A DNA stretch of 53,340 bases from an uncultured Collinsella sp. (GCA_900542155.1 UQMD01000017.1:1-53340), one strand, 5' to 3'; positions 1 through 8,274 are shown, counted from the first letter of the stretch. Program-made: numbers and translations. Notes: generated by a model from the sequence alone, not told the origin.

Positions 1-1335
1 CTCACCAATCTTGGCAACCGTGGCGGACTCGACCGCCATGTCGATCAGCTCTGGCGCAAAGGCACCCCCTTTACCTGCGCCTATATCGATATCGACCGCC
101 TTAAGCATTGCAACGATAAGTTTGGCCACACCGAGGGCAATCGCTACATTCTGAGCATCTGCCGCGCACTCACCGAGACAATGGAGCACGATGAGTTGCT
201 GTTCCGTATCGGTGGAGACGAATTTGTACTTATATCCCCCACGACAGACGAAGCCGAGCTCGAGCAGCGCCTGGAGCGGACGCGCGCCAATCTTATCGAG
301 GCAACATCAGGCGACAAGGCGCCCATGATCGCCAGCTTTAGTTTTGGCTGCTCGCGCGTCGACCCGCTTGCAGGCGATACGCGTCGCCAGATGACAAAGG
401 ACGCCGACCGCAAAATGTATCGCTACAAGCTCATGTACCGTGTGCAACAACCGGAAGAAGGCGATGCGCCGCAACGCCCGGTCACCGAACAACCCCCCCC
501 CTGCAACGACCGAGTGTTCCAAGCGATCTCCATGAGCTCCGAGACACGCTATCCGTTCATCATTAACCTCGACACCGGCGAATCGCAATGGTCGGTTAAT
601 GCCGTGCGCGATTTTGACCTACCCTCCCAGCATCCCTACAACTCGCTCGATATATGGCTTGCCCGTGTTCACCCCGAGGACCGCGACAACGTACGTGCCG
701 AGCTCGATATGGTGGTAAACGGCACGTGGCACTTCCACTGCATGCAGTATCGCGTCATGAATACCGCCGGAAAATACGCGCTTTGCGACTGCACGGGTTA
801 CCGCCTGGACGGCACCGACACCGAGCCCAACATGTATGTGGGCATTGTCACCAACCGAAGCTTGGCAGATACGACCGATTCCGTGACCGGTCTGGGCGAT
901 ATCCACGCCCTGGTCAACGCCATTGGCGAGATGCGTCGCGTGGCACGAAACGCGGGCTTGATCGCCATTAAAATCGACGACATCGCCAAGGTCAATGCCC
1001 GCTTTGGCTTTGATGCAGGCGACCGCGTTTTGGCAGAAAGCGCCGCCTGCCTCATGGATTGCTCGCGTGGCAAGGGTCGTCTGTTCCGCTCGACCGGACC
1101 GATGTTCGTGGCGCTCTTTGACGAGCTTGATCCCGAAGAGACCGACGCGGTTGCAGACGAAATCGAACGGTTCTTGGGATCGCCCGTGCTCCTCGGCTCA
1201 TTTGAATATCAGCCGCCCCTTCGCGTGGCGACGCTTCATCTGGACACCGTCGACCGACAGCCCGTTTCCATTTTGAACGAACTTAATGCGCTGATTAGAG
1301 AGGCGCCACAGGTACCGGGCACCAAGCTGGACTAG
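1..1335 (+). CDS. GGDEF-PAS-GGDEF signalling protein (5' end outside the window)
   Basis: The reading frame is open from base 1, so the N-terminus lies outside; 444 residues are visible. The first domain is a diguanylate-cyclase GGDEF domain: it begins with an LTNLGNRGGLDR segment (the usual DxLTGLxNR) and carries an intact RIGGDEF active-site loop at visible residues 69-75. A PAS_3-like sensor region follows at about visible residues 175-275, with the typical HPEDR segment. A second GGDEF-fold domain starts at SVTGLGDIHAL, but its signature loop reads RSTGPMFVAL, so it should be catalytically dead and may be a GTP-binding or dimerisation module. No membrane segment is visible in this part. 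A role in making c-di-GMP is inferred from the intact first motif. A strong hairpin follows the stop. Confidence 0.85.
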   Translation, partial: LTNLGNRGGLDRHVDQLWRKGTPFTCAYIDIDRLKHCNDKFGHTEGNRYILSICRALTETMEHDELLFRIGGDEFVLISPTTDEAELEQRLERTRANLIEATSGDKAPMIASFSFGCSRVDPLAGDTRRQMTKDADRKMYRYKLMYRVQQPEEGDAPQRPVTEQPPPCNDRVFQAISMSSETRYPFIINLDTGESQWSVNAVRDFDLPSQHPYNSLDIWLARVHPEDRDNVRAELDMVVNGTWHFHCMQYRVMNTAGKYALCDCTGYRLDGTDTEPNMYVGIVTNRSLADTTDSVTGLGDIHALVNAIGEMRRVARNAGLIAIKIDDIAKVNARFGFDAGDRVLAESAACLMDCSRGKGRLFRSTGPMFVALFDELDPEETDAVADEIERFLGSPVLLGSFEYQPPLRVATLHLDTVDRQPVSILNELNALIREAPQVPGTKLD

Positions 1336-1340
1336 CGTTA

Positions 1341-1383
1341 TGGGGCGCGATGTGAAACACAGGCCGTTTCGCATCGCGCCCCA
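1341..1383 (+). terminator. Strong hairpin after the GGDEF gene
   Basis: An 18-bp stem with one G.U pair (TGGGGCGCGATGTGAAAC at 1341-1358, partner 1366-1383) and a 7-base loop starts 6 bases after the stop codon. There is no long T run after it, so it may act as a Rho-independent terminator only weakly, or as a 3'-end stabiliser. Confidence 0.55.
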
Positions 1384-1446
1384 CGCCATTTGCCCGCTCG
1401 TGCGATAATCCTCCGCAGAAGTCACCGACAGCAGAGGGAGTTTGTG

Positions 1447-2070
1447 ATGAAGGTTCTTTTGGTCAATGGCAGCCCCAAGGCAAACGGCAACACGGCCCGC
1501 GCACTCGCCGAGGTCGCCGAGCAGCTCAACGCCGAGGGCATCGAGGCCGAGATGTTCCAGCTGGGCGCCAAGCCCATTCGCGACTGCATCGGGTGCGGCC
1601 AGTGTGGCAAGCTTGGCGGTCGCTGCACCTTTGACGACGACGTGGTCAACGAGCTGATCGCTGCCGCCGAACAGGCCGACGGCTTTGTCTTTGGCTCGCC
1701 CGTCTACTACGCACATCCCAGCGGCCGCATTCTCTCGGCACTCGACCGCGCATTCTATGCAGGCAGCAAGGCCTTTGCGCACAAGCCGGGCGCCGCTGTC
1801 GCCGTTGCCCGCCGCGGCGGCACGTCGACCACCTTCGACGTGCTCAACAAGTACTTCACCATCAACCAGATGCCCGTGGTAGCATCCACCTACTGGAACA
1901 ACGTCTTTGGTGCCATGCCGGGTGAGGCCGCCCAAGACGCCGAAGGCCTTGCCACCATGCGCAATATCGGCAAAAACATAGCCTGGCTCCTGCGCTGCAT
2001 CGAGGCAGGCAAGGCCGCCGGCATCAATGCGCCCGAGGCAGATCGCGCGCGCACCAACTTTATTCGATAA
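1447..2070 (+). CDS. Flavodoxin-like (iron-sulfur) flavoprotein / NAD(P)H-dependent FMN reductase
   Basis: A 207-residue protein of the flavodoxin-fold FMN reductase family. The N-terminal phosphate-binding loop NGSPKANGNT (residues 7-16) binds FMN phosphate. A cysteine cluster at C47, C50, C53 and C60 (DCIGCGQCGKLGGRC) matches the cluster-binding loop of iron-sulfur flavoproteins, and GSPVYYAHPSG is the second flavin loop. I chose the ATG at 1447 over an upstream in-frame ATG at 1390 because an AGAGGGAG ribosome site lies 7 bases before it and homology starts there. The role is probably small-molecule or quinone reduction in the cytosol; the substrate is not deducible. Confidence 0.85.
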   Translation: MKVLLVNGSPKANGNTARALAEVAEQLNAEGIEAEMFQLGAKPIRDCIGCGQCGKLGGRCTFDDDVVNELIAAAEQADGFVFGSPVYYAHPSGRILSALDRAFYAGSKAFAHKPGAAVAVARRGGTSTTFDVLNKYFTINQMPVVASTYWNNVFGAMPGEAAQDAEGLATMRNIGKNIAWLLRCIEAGKAAGINAPEADRARTNFIR

Positions 2071-2073
2071 GTC

Positions 2074-2258
2074 CAGCGGTGGTCACCTCGATGCTCTATC
2101 AATGTCAGCGAAAAGCCAGCTGATGAGGCAAGGTGCCTTGAAAGAGGAGGGCGCTGGGCTTTTGCCCGCGCCCGACGATTGAAAGACAGATTGCCCATCA
2201 GATGGCTTTGCAGCGTCGATGTGACCGCCGTTCGTTAGAACGGCGGAACAAATACATG
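2074..2258 (+). promoter_or_regulatory. Structured leader RNA, candidate cis-regulator of the ArsC/Spx-like gene
   Basis: The 185-base gap holds nested inverted repeats. A closing stem pairs 2077-2094 with 2213-2230 (17 of 18 positions pair, two as G.U). A second stem pairs about 2113-2132 with 2190-2208 with one mismatch and one bulge. Inside is a GC-rich hairpin, GGGCGCTGGGC / GCCCGCGCCC, at about 2149-2173. A perfect 9-bp hairpin, CCGCCGTTC-GTTA-GAACGGCGG (2225-2246), uses the 3' strand of the closing stem and buries the only Shine-Dalgarno-like bases (GGCGG) 9 bases before the ATG at 2256. The two folds exclude each other, which is the layout of a translational switch. I do not recognise a known riboswitch class. 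Confidence 0.5.
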
Positions 2259-2597
2259 AACGTGCAGATCTTCGGTACCAAAAAGTCCTTCGATACCAAG
2301 AAGGCGCAGCGTTATTTTAAGGAGCGCCGTATTAAGGTGCAGTTTATCGACCTTAAGGAAAAGGAGATGAGCAAGGGCGAGCTCACGAGCGTGATGCAGG
2401 CGGTCGGCGGCATCGACAAGCTGCTCAACCCCAAGGCTAAGGACGAGGAGACGCTCGCGCTCATCCCGCACCTCACCCCTAGCCAGCGCTTCGATAAACT
2501 GCTCGAGAATCAGCAGGTTCTAGCCGAGCCCATCGTGCGCAACGGCAAAAAGGCCACCGTCGGTTATTGCCCCGATGTGTGGGGAGCCTGGGAGTAG
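2256..2597 (+). CDS. ArsC/Spx-family thioredoxin-fold protein lacking the redox cysteines
   Basis: A 113-residue protein that aligns along its whole length with the ArsC/Spx/MgsR family: an N-terminal beta strand and loop, a central helical region (VGGIDKLLNP), and the C-terminal RFDKLLENQQVLAEPIVRNG segment that carries the family's LxxxPxxxRPIV-like signature. Where the family has its C-x-x-C or catalytic Cys loop, this protein reads FGTKKSFDTKKA (residues 6-17), with Ser11 and Thr14 in place of both cysteines. Arsenate reduction or thiol sensing by that loop is therefore unlikely. The only cysteine is near the C-terminus (VGYCPDVW). The start at 2256 is fixed by homology; it follows the structured leader. 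Confidence 0.8.
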   Translation: MNVQIFGTKKSFDTKKAQRYFKERRIKVQFIDLKEKEMSKGELTSVMQAVGGIDKLLNPKAKDEETLALIPHLTPSQRFDKLLENQQVLAEPIVRNGKKATVGYCPDVWGAWE

Positions 2598-2683
2598 CCT
2601 GTGTTATTTGCCGGCACGTGGGTATAAGAGCAGGCGTTTGGCATAAGATTTAACTGTAAGCCATGTCTAACAAAGGAGGGCAC

Positions 2684-3814
2684 ATGCCCAACAAACCCGT
2701 GAAGATCATCATGCTTACCGGATACCTCGGTGCCGGCAAGACCACGCTGCTCAACCACATCCTCGCTAACGACGGCGGCATCCGCGCCGCCGTGATCGTC
2801 AACGATATCGGCGAGATCAACGTCGACGCCAGCCTCATCGCCGACGGCGGCCTTTCCGAGACCGACGACCTCATCCCGCTCACCAACGGCTGCATCTGCT
2901 GCACGCTTTCGGACGACCTGGCCAACCAGCTGCAGGGCATCGCCGATTCAGGCAAGTTCGACTACATCATCATCGAGGCCTCGGGTATTTGCGAGCCTAT
3001 CCCCATCGCCTACACCATCTCGAGCTTCTGCGACGAGGCCAAGGTGGGCGGCGAGCCCAAGCTCGCGCTCGACAACATCGTGGCCGTGGTCGACTGCGCC
3101 CGCATGTACGACGAGTTCAACGGCGGCCGCGACCTGCTGGCCGAGGATATCGACGAGGACGACATCGAAAGCCTGCTCATCCAGCAGATCGAGTTTTGCT
3201 CCACGCTGATCCTCAACAAGACCGATACCGTGAGCCCCGAGCAGATCGCCGAGCTCAAGGCCATCGTCCGCAGCCTGCAGAAGGACGCCGTGATTGTCGA
3301 GGCCCAAAACGGCGAGGTCCCCATGGAGGAGTTGCTCGACACCGACCGTTTCGACTTTATGCGCGCCTACAACTCCGCCGCTTGGATCGAGGCCATGGAG
3401 CATCCCGAGGAGCACGACGACCCCGAGGTGCTCGAGTACGACATCGAGACCTTTGTGTACTCGCGCCGCAAGCCGTTTGACCTGCAGAAGTTCACCGATT
3501 TTGTTGAGCAGGAGTGGCCCGACGAGGTCATTCGCGTCAAGGGCCCGCTGTGGCAGAACGGCAATCCGGACATGTGCTACATGTTTGAGCAGGCCGGCCA
3601 CCAGATGCGCCTGATGGAGAACGGTCTGTTTGTCGATTCTGCGCCTGAGGGCGAAAAGCAGAAGATTATCGACGAGAACCCCGAGATCATGCAGATTTGG
3701 GACGACGAGACGGGCGACCGCATGACGAGCCTGTGCATCATCGGCCGTCACATGGACAAGGACGCGCTCATCGCCGCCCTCGATGCCTGCCTGACCGACT
3801 GGCACCGCGCCTAG
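2684..3814 (+). CDS. CobW/G3E-family GTPase, putative metal chaperone
   Basis: A 376-residue G3E P-loop GTPase of the CobW/COG0523 group. Walker A is GYLGAGKT (13-20), and the metal-binding CxCC motif is NGCICCTL with C70, C72 and C73. Switch and base-recognition motifs follow (EASGICEP, NKTD). The C-terminal CobW_C region spans about residues 240-376. Members insert zinc, cobalt or nickel into client enzymes; the metal cannot be told from sequence. I chose the start at 2684 because an AAAGGAGGG site lies 4 bases upstream; an in-frame ATG at 2663 overlaps that site. No metalloenzyme client or Zur-like operator is evident next door. Confidence 0.88.
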   Translation: MPNKPVKIIMLTGYLGAGKTTLLNHILANDGGIRAAVIVNDIGEINVDASLIADGGLSETDDLIPLTNGCICCTLSDDLANQLQGIADSGKFDYIIIEASGICEPIPIAYTISSFCDEAKVGGEPKLALDNIVAVVDCARMYDEFNGGRDLLAEDIDEDDIESLLIQQIEFCSTLILNKTDTVSPEQIAELKAIVRSLQKDAVIVEAQNGEVPMEELLDTDRFDFMRAYNSAAWIEAMEHPEEHDDPEVLEYDIETFVYSRRKPFDLQKFTDFVEQEWPDEVIRVKGPLWQNGNPDMCYMFEQAGHQMRLMENGLFVDSAPEGEKQKIIDENPEIMQIWDDETGDRMTSLCIIGRHMDKDALIAALDACLTDWHRA

Positions 3815-3853
3815 GGTTATCGAAGCGAGCGTTTTCCGCCCACGTAACCGCCT

Positions 3854-3895
3854 AACCACCACGAAGGTGCCTGTCCCCTTCGTGGTGGTTTTTCA
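3854..3895 (+). terminator. Rho-independent terminator after the CobW-type gene
   Basis: A perfect 14-bp stem (AACCACCACGAAGG at 3854-3867, CCTTCGTGGTGGTT at 3877-3890) with a 9-base loop runs into TTTTC. It separates the CobW-type gene from trmL, whose ribosome site begins 10 bases later. Confidence 0.85.
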
Positions 3896-3914
3896 TTCTG
3901 AGCCAAGGAGATTC

Positions 3915-4514
3915 ATGTTCAATATCGTGCTGTATGCGCCCGAGATTCCGGCCAATACGGGCAATATCGGCCGCACCTGCGTGGTTACCGGCGCCCGCCT
4001 GCATCTGGTGGAGCCACTGGGCTTTTCGCTCGACGACAAGACGGTGCGTCGCGCCGGCCTGGGCTACTGGCAAAACTTGGACGTGACGACCTATGCCGGC
4101 TGGGAGGATTTTCTTGCGCGCAACGGCCTCTCCCCCGCCGACGAGTGCCTGCATCTGCTGACCAAAAAGGCACGCCGCACCTATGCGCAAAGCACCTACC
4201 GCGACGGTGACTATCTGGTCTTTGGCAGCGAGAGCTCGGGCATTCCCGAGCCACTGCTTGCCGCGGCGCCTGAGCGCTGCGAGCGCATCCCGATGCTGCG
4301 CGATTGTGACTCACTCGATAATGCCGAGGTTTGGGAAGCCCACGAGGAATCGCTCGGGCATACCGAGGACAGCCACGAGGCCATCCTTCAGCAGGATATC
4401 TGCGGCAACTTCGTCAACCCGGCCGACTACCGTATCAGCGCACTCAACCTCTCCAACAGCGCCGCCATCGTCCTCTACGAGGCCCTGCGTCAGACAGACT
4501 TTCCCGGAATGTGA
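3915..4514 (+). CDS. trmL: tRNA (cytidine/uridine-34 2'-O)-methyltransferase TrmL
   Basis: A 199-residue SPOUT-class methyltransferase. The N-terminus MFNIVLYAPEIPANTGNIGR is diagnostic for TrmL, which 2'-O-methylates the wobble base of certain leucine tRNAs using SAM. The knotted C-terminal half has the family motifs LVFGSESSGIP and the closing segment SALNLSNSAAIVLYEALRQ. The protein carries an unusual insertion between these (about residues 137-168, DCDSLDNAEVWEAHEESL...), longer than in E. coli TrmL. The start follows AAGGAG at 3905-3910. The stop codon TGA lies inside a 33-bp palindrome (4508-4540), which supplies the last codon and probably the terminator. Confidence 0.9.
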   Translation: MFNIVLYAPEIPANTGNIGRTCVVTGARLHLVEPLGFSLDDKTVRRAGLGYWQNLDVTTYAGWEDFLARNGLSPADECLHLLTKKARRTYAQSTYRDGDYLVFGSESSGIPEPLLAAAPERCERIPMLRDCDSLDNAEVWEAHEESLGHTEDSHEAILQQDICGNFVNPADYRISALNLSNSAAIVLYEALRQTDFPGM

Positions 4515-4540
4515 CAAAGGGACCGTCCCTTTGTCACATT
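4508..4540. repeat. 33-bp palindrome, copy 1
   Basis: A perfect palindrome AATGTGACAAAGGGAC-C-GTCCCTTTGTCACATT. It contains the trmL stop codon and ends 4 bases before the stop of the convergent UvrA-like gene, so it probably serves both as a bidirectional terminator. Nearly identical copies lie at 7058-7090 and 8275-8307. Confidence 0.9.
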
Positions 4541-4543
4541 CGG

Positions 4544-7036
4544 TTAGAGGTAGCGGCCGGTAATGCTCTTGGGGCAGGCCGCGATGTCGTCCGGCGTGCC
4601 GGCGCAGACGATTTGCCCGCCGGCGTCGCCACCGCCCGGGCCCATGTCGATCACGTAATCGGCGTTACGGATAAGGTCGAGGTCGTGTTCGATCACGATG
4701 ACCGTGGCGCCCTTGGCAACGAGGCCGTCAAACACACTCAGCAGCACCTGAACATCGAGCGGGTGCAGGCCGATCGTGGGCTCATCGAACACGAACACGG
4801 CATCATCCTGCACGCGGCCCATCTCGCTCGCAAGCTTAAGTCGCTGCGCCTCGCCGCCCGAGAGCGCCGGCGTGGGCTCGCCAAGTGTCAGGTAGCCCAG
4901 ACCCAGGCCATGCAAGGTCTGCAGGCGCGCCTGAACTTTCTTGAGTCCCACCGTGGCGTCGAGGGCCTCGTCCACACTCATGTCCATGAGCTGCGGCAAC
5001 GTGAGCAGACTGCCGTCCTTGCCCTCGCGATGAATATGCGAGGCTGCGTCGGCATAACGCGAGCCGCGGCATGCAGGGCAGACGATCTCGACATCGGGCA
5101 AAAACTGCACGTCAAGCGATATCGAACCCGTGCCATCGCACGTAGGACAGCGCAAGGTGCCAGTGTTGTAGCTAAAGGCGCCCGCCTTATACCCTGCCTC
5201 CTTGGCCTCGGGCGTACGGGCAAAGGCGCGGCGCAGCTCGTCATGGATGTCGGCATAGGTCGCCACCGTCGAGCGCACGTTGGCACCGATGGGCGTGGCG
5301 TCAATCAGGTTGGCGCGCGCGATACCCTCGGCATCGATCCAACGCACGTGCCTGGGCAGGCGCTCGCCGGCTGCCTGCGCCTTGAGTGCCGGGATGAGCG
5401 TCTCGAGCACCAGCGTCGTTTTGCCCGAGCCCGAAACACCCGTCACCGCGACAAGGCGACCGCGCGGGATATCGACTTCGAGCGGTTTGACGGTATGGAT
5501 GGCACCGGTCACCATACGGATATGGCCTTGGTCGAACAGTTCGTCGTCAGTCACCTGCGGGCGCAGACGCTTGGGGTCCGAGCGCAAAAACGGCGCGATG
5601 CGGCTACCCTGCGATTGCTCGACCTCGTCTACCGTACCGGCGGCGATTACATGGCCGCCGCCTGCTCCCGCAACGGGGCCCATCTCGACCAGATAGTCGG
5701 CTTCTGCCAGCACGCGCGTGTCGTGGTCGACAACAACCACGGTATTGCCGTCGACCACCAGATCGCGCATCACGCCCACCAGACCGTCGACATTGGCAGG
5801 ATGCAAGCCGATCGAAGGCTCGTCCAGCACATACAGCACACCCGTCGATCGGTTGCGCACCACGCGGGCAAGCTGTACGCGCTGGCGCTCACCCGTAGAC
5901 AGCGTGGCACCGGCGCGGTCGAGCGAAAGGTAATCGAGGCCCAGGTCGACCAGGCGGCGGGCCGTACTCAAAAACGAATCGCAGATGTCCGTCGCCATGG
6001 GCCGCATCTCGGTCGGCAAGGATGCGGGCACCCCGCGCACCCACTCAATCGCCTCGCCCAGCGTCATGGCCGCCGCCTGCGCCAGATTGATACCGCGCAC
6101 CTGGGGCTGGCGCGCAGCCTCGGAAAGACGCGTGCCCCCGCAATCGCGGCACGGTCCCTCGCGCAAAAAGCGCGCAACGCGCTTGAGCCCCTTATCGTCC
6201 TTAACCTTGGCGAGCGCATTCTCGACGGTATAGACGGCGTTGTAATAGGTAAAGTCGAGCGGCGTGGCGCCCTCGCCATTTTTGGGAACGTAGAGAATGT
6301 GTTTCTTAACTGCCGGGCCATGGAACACGATGTCGCGCTCTTGAGGCGTGAGCTGGTTAAACGGCACGTCGGTACGCACGCCCATCTCGCCGGCCACCTG
6401 CTTCATCAGGTCCCACATGAGCGTGCCCCAGGGAAGCACCGCGCCCTCGTCGATGGTCTTTGACTCGTCGGGCACCAGACTCGCCTCGTCCACTTCGCGC
6501 ATGACACCGGTTCCGCCGCAGGTAGGACACGCACCGCCGCTGTTAAAGGCAAGATCCTCGGCACTCGGCGCGTAGAACTCGTGACCGCATGCGGGGCACG
6601 TGAGCGACAGGCCCGCAGCCACGTTAAGGCTCGGCTCCACAAGCGCCCCGCAGTGCGGGCACACGTGATGGGCACAGCGGCTAAAGAGCAGGCGAAGGCT
6701 GTTGTTGAGCTCGGTCATGGTGCCAAAGGTGGAGCGCACGCCCGGCACACTGGGGCGCTGATGCAGTGCGAGTGCCGCCGGCACGTGCAGCACCTCGTCC
6801 ACCTGGGCGTGCTCGGCCTGCGTCAGCCGACGGCGGGTATAGGTGCTGAGCGCCTCCAGGTAACGGCGCGAACCCTCGGCATACAGAACCCCCAGCGCCA
6901 GCGAGCTCTTGCCCGAACCTGACACGCCGGCAATACCCACGAGCCTTCCCAGCGGAATATCGATATCGATGTCCTTGAGGTTATGGACACGTGCGCCGCG
7001 CACCTCGATAGCACTTGGTTGTTGCGACACCGTCAT
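4544..7036 (-). CDS. Short UvrA-like (UvrA2-type) ABC ATPase
   Basis: An 830-residue tandem ABC ATPase of the UvrA family, about 110 residues shorter than canonical UvrA. The first Walker A is GVSGSGKS (37-44) and the second is GVSGSGKTT in the C-terminal half. Both ABC signatures (LSTGERQRVQLA and LSGGEAQRLKLA) and Walker B DEP segments are present. Zinc-finger pairs are visible: CPHCG...CPACG, CPTCGGTG, and later CPTCDGTG...CPACRG. The length suggests loss or reduction of the UvrB-interaction domain, as in UvrA2 proteins linked to drug or DNA-damage tolerance rather than canonical excision repair. The start at 7036 is preceded by GGAAGGGAAGCG. The 33-bp palindrome lies at both ends of the gene. 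Confidence 0.85.
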   Translation of the reverse strand: MTVSQQPSAIEVRGARVHNLKDIDIDIPLGRLVGIAGVSGSGKSSLALGVLYAEGSRRYLEALSTYTRRRLTQAEHAQVDEVLHVPAALALHQRPSVPGVRSTFGTMTELNNSLRLLFSRCAHHVCPHCGALVEPSLNVAAGLSLTCPACGHEFYAPSAEDLAFNSGGACPTCGGTGVMREVDEASLVPDESKTIDEGAVLPWGTLMWDLMKQVAGEMGVRTDVPFNQLTPQERDIVFHGPAVKKHILYVPKNGEGATPLDFTYYNAVYTVENALAKVKDDKGLKRVARFLREGPCRDCGGTRLSEAARQPQVRGINLAQAAAMTLGEAIEWVRGVPASLPTEMRPMATDICDSFLSTARRLVDLGLDYLSLDRAGATLSTGERQRVQLARVVRNRSTGVLYVLDEPSIGLHPANVDGLVGVMRDLVVDGNTVVVVDHDTRVLAEADYLVEMGPVAGAGGGHVIAAGTVDEVEQSQGSRIAPFLRSDPKRLRPQVTDDELFDQGHIRMVTGAIHTVKPLEVDIPRGRLVAVTGVSGSGKTTLVLETLIPALKAQAAGERLPRHVRWIDAEGIARANLIDATPIGANVRSTVATYADIHDELRRAFARTPEAKEAGYKAGAFSYNTGTLRCPTCDGTGSISLDVQFLPDVEIVCPACRGSRYADAASHIHREGKDGSLLTLPQLMDMSVDEALDATVGLKKVQARLQTLHGLGLGYLTLGEPTPALSGGEAQRLKLASEMGRVQDDAVFVFDEPTIGLHPLDVQVLLSVFDGLVAKGATVIVIEHDLDLIRNADYVIDMGPGGGDAGGQIVCAGTPDDIAACPKSITGRYL

Positions 7037-7057
7037 CGCTTCCCTTCCTGTTGATCG

Positions 7058-7090
7058 AATGTGACAAAGGGACAGTCCCTTTGTCACATT
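7058..7090. repeat. 33-bp palindrome, copy 2
   Basis: A perfect palindrome AATGTGACAAAGGGAC-A-GTCCCTTTGTCACATT between the UvrA-like gene and the AAA ATPase gene. Its last two bases are part of the ATPase stop codon (TAA, complement of 7089-7091). Confidence 0.9.
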
Positions 7091-8207
7091 ACTCGTGCCA
7101 TAAAACACGATCTCGAATGTACTCGCCCAGCATGGGCACGGTAAACCGGACGAGGCCGTATCCGGCGGCCTCGATGACGCGCTCGCGAATCAGGCTTGCG
7201 CGATATTTACTCGCCCAGCTCTGAGTACGGTCGCAGCGCTCAATGACATCCGCCATGCGAGTCGGTTTGCCCTCGTCAACCGCCATAGCCTCGATAAAGA
7301 GGCGCTGCGGACTGCGCAGCCCGTAATACAGAGGTGCGTCAACCGCTTCGTAGAACTCAAAGATGGCATCCGCATGGCCATCCTCGACATCGCGTCTTTC
7401 AATGACTTGCGAGCCGCGTCGAACGGCAGACCGCCACATGTAATATCCCACCAGCTGAACCATATAGGGATGCCCCATGCTCTTGCGCGCCGCAAGGTCC
7501 GCCGTCCCCGCGTCAACGCAAAGACCAGCACATTCGACCGTCTGGATATACGAATCGCGCACCTGGGGCAAAGAAATCGCCCCCAACGTACGCTGCTGGG
7601 CACGCCGCAAAAACGTCACGCTCGGCTCTTCGAGCAAATCGTCAACCATGCTGGGCAAGCCGGCAAAAACCAGCGCAAGACCACGCTGGTCGCTATCGGG
7701 CAAGCCCGTGGCATCCTGATCTCCCAGCACCTGCTGATAAAGAACGGCAAGGGCCGCCAGCTCCTCAATAGACGCCGATTGAGCCTCGTCAATCGCAAAC
7801 AGGATGCCCTTACCTGGACCGAGCTTCTTGAGTCTCTCGTTGACCAGCCCCCGCAACGTCTCGCCTTTTGCCCGCGCCGCCTCGACCGACATTCGGCCAA
7901 ATGACGGCCCAAACTCCATTGACGTCACAACGGGTTTATTCGAGCGAAGCGCGTCGGCCAGGCGGTCGCATAAACCAAGCGAAGCGGAATCGGAGACAAC
8001 CGCCCATCCGCGCTCGCTGGCCAGACGTTGCAGCTCCCGCAGGAGAACTGTTTTGCCACAGCCGCGGTTTCCCGTAATGAGCATGAGCCTGCCCGGCGCC
8101 CCGGCGCCGTTATCGAGCCCTTCCTCGAAATCTTCGATGACCGACTCGCGACCGATGAGTATCGGAGGTCGCTTACCAGCCGTTGGCTTAAAGGGATTTG
8201 GATGCAT
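7089..8207 (-). CDS. AAA ATPase (ORC1/CDC6-like, function unknown)
   Basis: A 372-residue AAA+ ATPase. Walker A GNRGCGKT is at residues 46-53, and Walker B lies in ILFAIDEAQS near residue 140. The C-terminal part resembles the winged-helix tail of the archaeal-type ATPase/Orc1-like families (PQRLFIEAMAVDEGKPTRMADV...). No transposase or nuclease neighbour is present to place it in a defence or mobile system. The start at 8207 has a GAGGAG ribosome site 6 bases upstream. Three 10-bp tandem repeats and the third 33-bp palindrome lie upstream, so it probably has its own promoter. The physiological role is unknown. Confidence 0.8.
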   Translation of the reverse strand: MHPNPFKPTAGKRPPILIGRESVIEDFEEGLDNGAGAPGRLMLITGNRGCGKTVLLRELQRLASERGWAVVSDSASLGLCDRLADALRSNKPVVTSMEFGPSFGRMSVEAARAKGETLRGLVNERLKKLGPGKGILFAIDEAQSASIEELAALAVLYQQVLGDQDATGLPDSDQRGLALVFAGLPSMVDDLLEEPSVTFLRRAQQRTLGAISLPQVRDSYIQTVECAGLCVDAGTADLAARKSMGHPYMVQLVGYYMWRSAVRRGSQVIERRDVEDGHADAIFEFYEAVDAPLYYGLRSPQRLFIEAMAVDEGKPTRMADVIERCDRTQSWASKYRASLIRERVIEAAGYGLVRFTVPMLGEYIRDRVLWHE

Positions 8208-8240
8208 GTCGGCCTCCTCGGATTGGCAAACGCTGATAAT

Positions 8241-8273
8241 AGTTATACCAACTTATACCGAGTTATACCAACT
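8241..8273 (-). promoter_or_regulatory. Three 10-bp tandem repeats upstream of the AAA ATPase gene
   Basis: The + strand reads A(G/C)TTATACC(A/G) three times at exact 10-bp spacing (TTATACC at 8243, 8253 and 8263). On the gene's strand these are GGTATAA units, each similar to a -10 box, ending about 35 bases before the start. Same-face spacing suggests an operator array or overlapping promoters for the downstream ATPase. Confidence 0.45.
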
Positions 8274-8274
8274 G

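Noticed and set aside
2120..2146. Hammerhead-ribozyme-like CTGATGAG...GAAA core inside the structured leader
   Set aside because: Two extra bases break the core before GAAA, and the CTGATG bases are better explained by long-range pairing with 2196-2201.
4331..6463. Long plus-strand open frame of 710 codons
   Set aside because: It is antisense to the UvrA-like gene, which has full family motifs. The translation is low-complexity and H/R/G-rich, as expected from reversed GC-rich coding DNA.
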